DNA from: an uncultured Rhodospirillaceae bacterium
GTDB lineage: Bacteria > Pseudomonadota > Alphaproteobacteria > Azospirillales > Azospirillaceae
Direction of reading: 5' to 3'
DNA: 64,000 nt
NCBI GenBank assembly: GCA_937927415.1
Contig: CALBDS010000033.1
Span: 70,223-134,222 of the forward strand
Positions 56,073 to 64,000 of this stretch are shown here, in pieces (the first letter of the stretch is position 1; each line of letters starts with the position of its first letter). The notes below the pieces were generated by a model, which ran no database searches, was not told where the DNA came from, and saw nothing but the letters and a program-made list of their open reading frames with translations. The position numbers and the translations under genes are program-made.

Positions 56073-56281
56073 GGGCAGCATTCCTTCCCGTTAAGGTTAT
56101 GTTGATTGTTGAAGGTTGTGTGGCAGCACTTTCTCTTTTGTCAGAACTATGGCGCTTCCACTCTGAGTCAATAGAGCAAGAGGGTATCACTGTTGGGAAG
56201 GTGCGGGAACGGGGTCCGGTCCCGCCGGCGTCCGGTGCGGCGGGGCATGATGGCACAGCGGCAGGGACGAGGAGGGGGCGG

Positions 56282-57127
56282 TTATTTAACCGCGATGCAA
56301 AAGGCGTAGGAGGCCAAGGCGCGGATCTGAAACCGCTGGGCCGCCCGGTGCAGGGCACCGTCGATTCCACGCACCACGGGGATCTTCTCGAAATACCCGT
56401 GCCCATAGAACGGCACCATGCGCACATGGGAAAAGCCGATGCGGCGGATGCGTTCCTCCGCCCGCCGGGTGGCGTGGCACCAGGAATAACGGGCGGGGAA
56501 CTTCGGGACGCCGTCGCCGGTGCGGTCTTCGAAGAACCACGTCAACAGCCGCCGGGACATGGTTTCCGGCAGCAGCCTGTTGATGACAAAGGGGGGGCTG
56601 TAGAGGGTGGGGTAAAAGGTCAGGGAAACGCCGCCCTGCTTCAGCAGGGCAAAGATGTTGCGGTAATAGGCTTCCCCTGACGGTACATGCTCCAGCACCA
56701 TGTTGGAGAACAGCAGGTCACAGGTGCCCCGGCACCCGTCGGGCAGCGGGCCGGTGATGTCGAAATGGGCCTTTTCCGTCCAGGGCGGGGCCAGGGACAA
56801 TTCCCGGTGGGAAATGTCGTTGACCGTGTAGGTCATGCCGTGGGAGGCGACCTCGCCGGCCGAGAGAAGGGGCGTTCGCCCGCCGCCGATCTCCATCACC
56901 CGCGTCAGCCGGTGGCGTTCAGCCAGGGTCAGGAGGAGGGGTTTGTAGTTTTCCCACGCCCCTTGGGACGAGGTCCCGGCCAGCGGGGCGGCCAGCGTGC
57001 CGATGGTAGCGATGCGCCGTTGCCGCTCTTCCCCGAAGGTGTGAACGGGCCCGATGGTGTGAGCGGGCCCGATGGTGTGAACGGGCGCGTCCGGACAGGG
57101 GCGGGCAAGGCAGTCTGTTTCCGGCAT
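56282..57127 (-). CDS. Class I SAM-dependent methyltransferase
   Basis: A 281-residue protein starting at ATG 57127 (AGGA upstream; a TTG at 57157 is less likely). SAM motif I is RVMEIGGGRTPLLSAGE, followed by DLLFSNMVLEHVPSGEAYYRNI and LLKQGGVSLTFYPTLY, typical of methyltransferase-11-type enzymes. The substrate is unknown. The N-terminus has HTIGP repeats from an 18-bp tandem repeat near 57045-57092. Confidence 0.8.
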   Translation of the reverse strand: MPETDCLARPCPDAPVHTIGPAHTIGPVHTFGEERQRRIATIGTLAAPLAGTSSQGAWENYKPLLLTLAERHRLTRVMEIGGGRTPLLSAGEVASHGMTYTVNDISHRELSLAPPWTEKAHFDITGPLPDGCRGTCDLLFSNMVLEHVPSGEAYYRNIFALLKQGGVSLTFYPTLYSPPFVINRLLPETMSRRLLTWFFEDRTGDGVPKFPARYSWCHATRRAEERIRRIGFSHVRMVPFYGHGYFEKIPVVRGIDGALHRAAQRFQIRALASYAFCIAVK

Positions 57128-57293
57128 GTCCCGATCCTGCGGCAAGCTGTCGCCCAAATTCCACCATGACGGGCTTTCTTATGCCACACCGGGCGGCGGG
57201 GGCGCAATTCTGAAGCGTGACGGCTTGATTCCGCGGGATGCGCCGCGTATCGTTCCGCGCGCTTTTGCCCACCTCTAAGTCATGTGACCGTCC

Positions 57294-58169
57294 ATGGCGC
57301 CGTCCAGCGCGAACACCAAAGCCCTGAGCTTCCAGGCTCTGATCCTCAAGCTTCACCAGTTCTGGTCAGAACAGGGCTGCGTGATTCTCCAGCCCTACGA
57401 CATGGAGGTCGGGGCCGGCACGTTCCATCCCGCCACCACGCTGCGGGCGCTGGGGCCGGACCGGGAATGGCGCGCGGCCTATGTGCAGCCGTCCCGCCGG
57501 CCCAAGGACGGGCGCTATGGTGAGAATCCCAACCGCCTGCAGCACTATTACCAGTATCAGGTGATCCTGAAGCCCTCGCCCGCCAACGCGCAGGAGCTTT
57601 ATCTGGAAAGCCTGAAGGTGCTGGGGATCGATCCCGCCCTGCACGACATCCGCTTCGTCGAGGATGATTGGGAAAGCCCGACGCTGGGTGCCTGGGGCCT
57701 GGGCTGGGAGGTGTGGTGCGACGGGATGGAGGTGACGCAGTTCACCTATTTCCAGCAGGTGGGTGGCATCGAATGCGACCCCATCTCGGTCGAGCTGACC
57801 TATGGGCTGGAACGTCTGGCCATGTACGTCCAGGGCGTGGAAAACGTCTATGACCTGGATTTCAACGGCACGGGCGTGAAGTACGGCGACGTCTTCCTGC
57901 GGGCGGAACGGGAATATTCCGCCTACAACTTCGAGCACGCCAACACCGACGCCCTCCTCCAGCATTTCAAGGATGCGGAGGCCGAGTGCCAGGCGCTGGT
58001 GGCCCGGGGCGTGGCGCTGCCCGCCTATGACCAGTGCATCAAGGCATCCCACCTCTTCAACCTTCTGGATGCCCGCGGCGTCATCAGCGTCGTGGAGCGT
58101 GCCGCCTATATCGGCCGCGTGCGCGCGCTGGCGAAGGCCTGCTGCGAAGCGTGGACGGGAGCGAAGTGA
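57294..58169 (+). CDS. glyQ: Glycyl-tRNA synthetase alpha subunit
   Basis: A 291-residue class II synthetase alpha subunit. FQALILKLHQFWSEQGCVILQPYDMEVGAGTFHPATTLRALGP, YVQPSRRPKDGRYGENPNRLQHYYQYQVILKPSP and YFQQVGGIECDPISVELTYGLERLAMY are unmistakable. It aminoacylates tRNA-Gly with GlyS as an alpha2beta2 enzyme. The ATG at 57294 lies 5 bp after an upstream TGA and is followed by glyS 5 bp after its stop. Confidence 0.98.
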   Translation: MAPSSANTKALSFQALILKLHQFWSEQGCVILQPYDMEVGAGTFHPATTLRALGPDREWRAAYVQPSRRPKDGRYGENPNRLQHYYQYQVILKPSPANAQELYLESLKVLGIDPALHDIRFVEDDWESPTLGAWGLGWEVWCDGMEVTQFTYFQQVGGIECDPISVELTYGLERLAMYVQGVENVYDLDFNGTGVKYGDVFLRAEREYSAYNFEHANTDALLQHFKDAEAECQALVARGVALPAYDQCIKASHLFNLLDARGVISVVERAAYIGRVRALAKACCEAWTGAK

Positions 58170-58174
58170 TCCCC

Positions 58175-60265
58175 ATGTCCGAACTTCTCATCGAATTCTT
58201 CTCCGAAGAGATTCCCGCCCGGATGCAGGCGCGGGCCGCCGAGGATCTGAAGGCTCTGACCACCGCCAAGTTGAAGGCGGCGGGGCTGGAGTTCTCCCGC
58301 GCCGAGGCCCATTCCACCCCCCGCCGGCTGGCGCTGGTGGTCGATGGCCTGCCGGCCCATCAGCCCGACGTGCGGGAAGAGAAAAAGGGGCCGCGCGTCG
58401 GCGCCCCGGATCAGGCGGTGCAGGGCTTCCTGAAATCCGCCGGTCTGAGCAGCCTGGACCAGTGCGAACAGCGCGACACCGGCAAGGGCGTGTTCTGGTT
58501 CGCGGTCACCGAAAAGAAGGGCCGCGCCACCGCCGACGTGCTGAGCGAGATCATCACCGCCGTGGCCGCGGAACTGCCGTGGCCCAAGTCCATGCGCTGG
58601 TCCACCGGCACCGTGCGCTGGGTGCGCCCGCTGCATTCCATCATCGCCCTGTTCGACGGGCGGGTGATCCCCGGTGGCGTGGCGCTGGGTGGTGACGAAC
58701 AGCCGGTCGCCTTCGGCAACACCACCCGCGGCCACCGTTTCCTGGCCCCCGATGCCTTCGCGGTGGAGTCCTTCGCCGACTATCAGGCCAAGCTGCGCGC
58801 CGCCCATGTCCTGCTGGACCGCGCCGAGCGCCGCCGCAAGATCCAGGCCGACGCCGAGGCCCTGTGCACCGAAGCCGGGCTGGTGCTGTCCCCCGACGAC
58901 GGGCTGCTGGACGAGGTGTGCGGGCTGGTGGAATGGCCGGTGGTGCTGATGGGCACCATCGACGAAGCCTTCATGGACGTGCCGGCGGAGGTGCTCATCA
59001 CCTCCATGCGCACGCACCAGAAATACTTCGCCGCTCTCGATCACCAGGGCCGCATGGCGCCGCGGTTCATCGTCGTCGCCAACATGGTCACCGCCGACGG
59101 CGGCAAGGCGGTGGTGGCCGGCAACGAGCGCGTGCTGCGCGCCCGCCTGTCGGACGCCAAGTTCTTCTGGGATCTGGACCGCAAGACCAAGCTGGAAGAG
59201 CGGGTGCCGGCGCTGGCCGACATCACCTTCCACGCCCGTCTGGGCACGGTGGCGGACAAGGTGACCCGCGTGCAGACGCTGGCCGCCGAAATGGCCGATT
59301 CCATCCCCGGCGCCGACGTGGAAGCGGTGCGCAGTGCCGCGCTGCTGGCCAAGGCCGATCTGGTCACCGGCGTGGTGGGCGAGTTCCCCGAGCTTCAGGG
59401 CGTGATGGGCCGCTACTACGCCATCGGCGAGGGCGAACGGGCGGACGTGGCGGCGGCCATCGCCGACCATTACAAGCCGCTCGGCCCCAACGACACCTGC
59501 CCCACCGCACCCGTGTCGGTGGCGGTGGCGCTGGCCGACAAGATCGACACGCTGGTCGGGTTCTTCGCCATCGACGAAAAGCCCACAGGATCGAAGGATC
59601 CCTATGCCCTGCGCCGCGCGGCCCTGGGCATCATCCGTCTGATCCTGGAAAATCGCCTGCGCCTGCCGCTGACTGCGCTGTTCCAGGCGTCGCACCGGCT
59701 CTATCAGGTGGACGGGCTGGCCGATGCCGCCACCGTGTCCAAGGATCTGGTGGGCTTCTTCGCCGACCGGCTGAAGGTGGTGCTGCGCGACCAGGGTGTG
59801 CGCCACGACCTGATCGACGCGGTGTTCGCGTTGGGCGGGGAAGACGATCTCGTCCGTCTGCTGGCGCGGGTGCAGGCTTTGCAGGCCTTCGTCGGGTCGG
59901 AGGACGGGGCGAACCTGCTGACCGCCTACAAGCGGGCCAGCAACATCGTCCGCATCGAAGAGAAGAAGGACGGCATTGCCCACGACGCCGCCCCCGATTC
60001 GGCGCTGCTGTCCCAGGACGAGGAAAAGGCGCTGTCCGCCGCCCTCGATTCGGCGGCCCAAAGCGCCGGGCCGCTGCTGGAGCGGGAGGATTTCGCCGGC
60101 ACCATGGGCGTTCTGGCCGCTCTGCGCGGTCCGGTGGATGCCTTCTTCGAGAAGGTGACGGTGAACGCCGACGATGCGGCGTTGCGTATCAACCGCCTGC
60201 GGCTGCTGGGACGCATCCGCGCCACGCTGAACAGCGTCGCCGACTTCTCCCGCATCGAGGGGTAA
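58175..60265 (+). CDS. glyS: Glycyl-tRNA synthetase beta subunit
   Basis: A 696-residue beta subunit starting at ATG 58175 (MSELLIEFFSEEIPARMQ). HSTPRRLALVVDGL, STGTVRWVRPLHSIIALFDG, KFFWDLDRKTKLEERVPALADITFHARLGT and GSKDPYALRRAALGIIRLILE are characteristic. It binds tRNA-Gly together with GlyQ, is transcribed with it, and is followed by a strong terminator. Confidence 0.98.
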   Translation: MSELLIEFFSEEIPARMQARAAEDLKALTTAKLKAAGLEFSRAEAHSTPRRLALVVDGLPAHQPDVREEKKGPRVGAPDQAVQGFLKSAGLSSLDQCEQRDTGKGVFWFAVTEKKGRATADVLSEIITAVAAELPWPKSMRWSTGTVRWVRPLHSIIALFDGRVIPGGVALGGDEQPVAFGNTTRGHRFLAPDAFAVESFADYQAKLRAAHVLLDRAERRRKIQADAEALCTEAGLVLSPDDGLLDEVCGLVEWPVVLMGTIDEAFMDVPAEVLITSMRTHQKYFAALDHQGRMAPRFIVVANMVTADGGKAVVAGNERVLRARLSDAKFFWDLDRKTKLEERVPALADITFHARLGTVADKVTRVQTLAAEMADSIPGADVEAVRSAALLAKADLVTGVVGEFPELQGVMGRYYAIGEGERADVAAAIADHYKPLGPNDTCPTAPVSVAVALADKIDTLVGFFAIDEKPTGSKDPYALRRAALGIIRLILENRLRLPLTALFQASHRLYQVDGLADAATVSKDLVGFFADRLKVVLRDQGVRHDLIDAVFALGGEDDLVRLLARVQALQAFVGSEDGANLLTAYKRASNIVRIEEKKDGIAHDAAPDSALLSQDEEKALSAALDSAAQSAGPLLEREDFAGTMGVLAALRGPVDAFFEKVTVNADDAALRINRLRLLGRIRATLNSVADFSRIEG

Positions 60266-60270
60266 GACGG

Positions 60271-60305
60271 AACGGCCCCTTATCCCCGATCGGAAAGGGG
60301 CCGTT
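60271..60305 (+). terminator. Terminator after glyQS
   Basis: An 11-bp stem AACGGCCCCTT/AAGGGGCCGTT with a 13-nt loop, followed by TCTTTG. It ends the glyQS operon. Confidence 0.85.
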
Positions 60306-60480
60306 TCTTTGCAAACTCTTCGCTTTTTGCAAGAACAGTCACCCACGCTCTCCGCCTGCGACACCACGGCGCGGGGAAAAGGGGTGGGGTTTGCCGAAAG
60401 CAAGGGTACGCGGACGCTGACGCAAAGGATACACTTCACGTTTCACAGGCCCCGTTCCGGGGTGGCCAGGAGAAACGCGG

Positions 60481-61503
60481 GTGGAGCTTTGCAGCGGCAA
60501 GGAGGTGGGCGGCACCGTGCCTCGGGGATTGACATCCCCGGCGCCGCGGCCCGTCTATGCCGCGCTTGATCTTGGCACCAACAACTGCCGCCTGCTGATC
60601 GCCCGCCCCACCACGGGCGGATTCCGGGTCATCGACGCCTTTTCCCGCATCGTCCGGCTGGGGGAGGGGATCAGCCGGAACGAAAAGCTGTCGGATGCCG
60701 CCATCGAACGCACCATGGCCGCACTTCATGTCTGCGGCACCAAGATCCGCAAGCGCGGCGTCACCTCCATCCGTGCCGTGGCGACGGAGGCGTGCCGGCG
60801 GGCGCGCAACTGCGGCGATTTCCTCGACATCGTGGGCCGGGAAACCGGCATCGCCATCGAAATCATCTCCAGCCAGGAGGAAGGGCGGCTGGCGCTGGCC
60901 GGCTGCGCCCCGCTGTTGAATCCCACCCTTCCCTATGCCCTGGTGTTCGACATCGGCGGCGGGTCCACCGAACTGATGTGGCTGCGGCTGGAGCCGGACG
61001 GGGTGCCGACGGTGCTGGATCAGGTGTCGATCCGTTGCGGTGTGATCGGCCTGACCGAACGCTACGGCGGCGACCGGATTCCCCCGGCCCAGTACCGCGA
61101 CATGGTGGAAAGCATCATCGCCGAGATCGAACCGTTCGAGGCGCGCAACGCCATCCGCCGCCATCAGGAAGAGGATGGGGCGCAGCTTCTGGGCACATCG
61201 GGCACCGTGACCACGCTTGCGGGCCTGCATCTGGGGTTGAGCCGCTATGACCGCCGCACCATCGACGGCAGTTATTTGCGGGTGGATCACGCCCGTTCGG
61301 TCATCCGCCATCTGATGAAGCTGGACTTTGCCGGCCGGGCACGGCATCCCTGCATCGGGCAGGAACGCGCGGATCTGGTCATCGCCGGCTGTGCGGTGCT
61401 GGAAGCGATCTGCAGTTGCTGCCCGGTGGAACGCCTGCGCATCGCCGACCGGGGTTTGCGCGAAGGCATTCTGGTGGATCTGATGGGCGGTGCGCGGCGC
61501 TGA
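60481..61503 (+). CDS. ppx: Ppx/GppA family phosphatase
   Basis: A 340-residue protein starting at GTG 60481, with AGGAGA nearby. The actin-like ATPase-fold motifs are ALDLGTNNCRLL, SRIVRLGEGI, VATEACRRARN and VFDIGGGSTELMWL. Family members cleave polyphosphate or pppGpp; the short length (no C-terminal HD domain) fits Ppx/GppA phosphatases of alphaproteobacteria. It is followed by rlmE 32 bp later, an order common in this class. Confidence 0.9.
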   Translation: MELCSGKEVGGTVPRGLTSPAPRPVYAALDLGTNNCRLLIARPTTGGFRVIDAFSRIVRLGEGISRNEKLSDAAIERTMAALHVCGTKIRKRGVTSIRAVATEACRRARNCGDFLDIVGRETGIAIEIISSQEEGRLALAGCAPLLNPTLPYALVFDIGGGSTELMWLRLEPDGVPTVLDQVSIRCGVIGLTERYGGDRIPPAQYRDMVESIIAEIEPFEARNAIRRHQEEDGAQLLGTSGTVTTLAGLHLGLSRYDRRTIDGSYLRVDHARSVIRHLMKLDFAGRARHPCIGQERADLVIAGCAVLEAICSCCPVERLRIADRGLREGILVDLMGGARR

Positions 61504-61535
61504 CCGCCGCCCCGCTGACGGGAAAGCGCACGAGT

Positions 61536-62288
61536 ATGACAGAGAATCGCTCCTCGCGGCCGGGTGGCCGTCAAGCCGCCGTCCGGGTGAAGACGGCCAA
61601 GAAGCGGTCGGTATCCTCCGCCCGCTGGCTGGAGCGCCAGTTGAACGACCCCTATGTGGCCGAGGCGCAAAAGCGCGGCTTCCGTTCCCGCGCCGCGTTC
61701 AAGCTGCTGCAACTGGACGACAAGTTCCGCCTGCTGGCCCCCGGCCGGCGGGTGGTGGATCTGGGAGCCGCCCCCGGCGGCTGGACCCAGGTGGCGGTGG
61801 AGCGGGTGCGCTCCAACAGCAGCACCGGCGGCGGGCAGGTGGTCGGCCTCGACATCCTGGAGATGGACGAGGTGCCGGGTGCCATCACCATGCAGGCGGA
61901 TTTCCTCGACGAAGCCGCCCCGAACCGGCTGAAGGCGGCGCTGGGCGGCCCGGCGGACGTGGTGCTGAGCGACATGGCCGCCCCCACCACCGGCCACGCC
62001 CAGACCGACCATCTGCGCATCATGGGGCTGGCGGAAGCGGCCTATGATTTCGCCGAAGAGGTGCTGGCCCCCGGCGGCGCTTTCGTCTGCAAGCTGTTCC
62101 AGGGCGGGGCCGAGCGGGATCTGCTGGAGCGGCTGAAGCGCGATTTCGCCGTCGTGCGCCACGCCAAGCCGGCGGCCAGCCGCGCCGATTCCTCGGAAAC
62201 CTATCTGGTGGCGACCGGGTTCCGCGGCGGGGCCGCGCGGCGGATGGGCGAGGATGACCGGGATGGAGACGGCCGGGACAGGGAATAA
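61536..62288 (+). CDS. rlmE: 23S rRNA 2'-O-methyltransferase RlmE
   Basis: A 250-residue FtsJ-family enzyme starting at ATG 61536. It has a basic N-terminus and RSRAAFKLLQLDDKF, the SAM motif VVDLGAAPGGWTQVA, the Asp in VVLSDMAAPTTGHAQTDH, the Lys in FVCKLFQGG, and the Glu in SSETYLVATGF, completing the K-D-K-E set with Lys near the start. It methylates U2552 of 23S rRNA in E. coli. It is followed by guaB with its own promoter. Confidence 0.96.
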   Translation: MTENRSSRPGGRQAAVRVKTAKKRSVSSARWLERQLNDPYVAEAQKRGFRSRAAFKLLQLDDKFRLLAPGRRVVDLGAAPGGWTQVAVERVRSNSSTGGGQVVGLDILEMDEVPGAITMQADFLDEAAPNRLKAALGGPADVVLSDMAAPTTGHAQTDHLRIMGLAEAAYDFAEEVLAPGGAFVCKLFQGGAERDLLERLKRDFAVVRHAKPAASRADSSETYLVATGFRGGAARRMGEDDRDGDGRDRE

Positions 62289-62377
62289 CCCCGCGCACCC
62301 GCGGCACCTGCCCGCACGGCATGGCTGGGCTGCATCCGGCGGCGGGGCCGGACCCGAGGGATAGTGGGTCTGGCACC

Positions 62378-62405
62378 TTCACAAGCCCGATGTGTTGTGT
62401 ATAGT
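62378..62405 (+). promoter_or_regulatory. Promoter of guaB
   Basis: TTCACA at 62378-62383 and TATAGT at 62400-62405 are separated by 16 bp, about 28 bp upstream of the guaB ATG, with AGGAGAGGGG between. Confidence 0.5.
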
Positions 62406-62432
62406 GCCGCGAATTTTTGCAGGAGAGGGGCC

Positions 62433-63914
<1,482 letters not shown>

Positions 63915-64000
63915 TTTTCGGAGTACAAAGGGGGAGGGAGGAGCACCCCATATGCGCTAGGATAAGGGTGGACGAGAGGAATCTCGGTGTGATTCAGAGA

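Noticed and set aside
57045..57092. 18-bp repeats near the start of the methyltransferase gene
   Set aside because: Considered as operator repeats. They are in frame (HTIGP units) and imperfect, so a coding expansion is the simpler explanation, although the start codon placement is uncertain.

Overview
The window is GC-rich chromosome of an alphaproteobacterium, most likely Rhodospirillales and Azospirillum-like. I infer this from the style of the host proteins and the glyQ-glyS, ppx, rlmE and guaB run; I cannot prove the genus. About 49 kb of it is one temperate-phage genome (about 1990-51335) integrated at the 3' end of a tRNA-Phe gene. Host genes flank it. On the left are an enoyl-CoA hydratase fragment and a nitronate monooxygenase. 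On the right are two identical tandem tRNA-Phe(GAA) genes, yacG, a fused indolepyruvate ferredoxin oxidoreductase, a CBS-domain protein, a SAM methyltransferase, glyQ-glyS, a Ppx/GppA phosphatase, rlmE and guaB.

Prophage layout. The left end (2.2-8.1 kb) holds the tyrosine integrase, a frameshifted small gene, a HEPN/Abi-like protein, a coiled-coil membrane protein, a small HTH protein, an antirepressor-like gene behind a long structured leader, and an isolated membrane-protein moron. From 34.8 down to 8.1 kb runs one long leftward late operon: terminase, lambda-type head genes (W, portal, S49 protease with an internal scaffold, D-like decoration, E-like capsid, FII-like), P2-type contractile tail genes (V, W, J, I, fibre genes, FI sheath, FII tube, E/E' with a -1 frameshift, tape measure, U, X, D), then lysis genes and a strong terminator. 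It is therefore a myovirus with a lambda-like head and a P2-like tail. From 34.9 to 37.6 kb lie a decayed second replication gene, a pentapeptide-repeat protein and an AT-rich membrane protein. From 44.8 down to 37.9 kb is the leftward early region: Cro-like protein, C5 methyltransferase, replication initiator with internal iterons, a sliding clamp, an MT-A70 methyltransferase and a GapR-like protein. From 45.1 to 50.9 kb is the rightward side: CI-like repressor, small early genes, RecT, a DEDDh exonuclease and SSB.

Regulation. A 15-bp palindrome, ATGGC-N5-GCCAT, recurs about ten times, almost only upstream of early units (int, antirepressor, clamp, cro/CI, the 46-kb genes, recT). At three of these it sits in the spacer of a recognisable sigma70 promoter. 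I read it as the operator of the CI-like repressor. That repressor keeps the S24 (LexA-type) fold but has Ala in place of the catalytic Ser, so RecA-driven self-cleavage is unlikely. An antirepressor-like gene with its own operator sits behind a highly structured leader containing a 20-bp long-range complementarity. This resembles in architecture the C4 antisense RNA/ant systems of P1 and P22. Together these suggest an induction switch run by RNA-controlled antirepressor rather than repressor cleavage.

The attachment region is also unusual. The left and right flanks share 258 bp (last 83 bp perfect). Paired TTGTRCGG motifs with 11-bp spacing occur inside both prophage ends and also in the host-side left flank, as if an earlier related element had used the same site.
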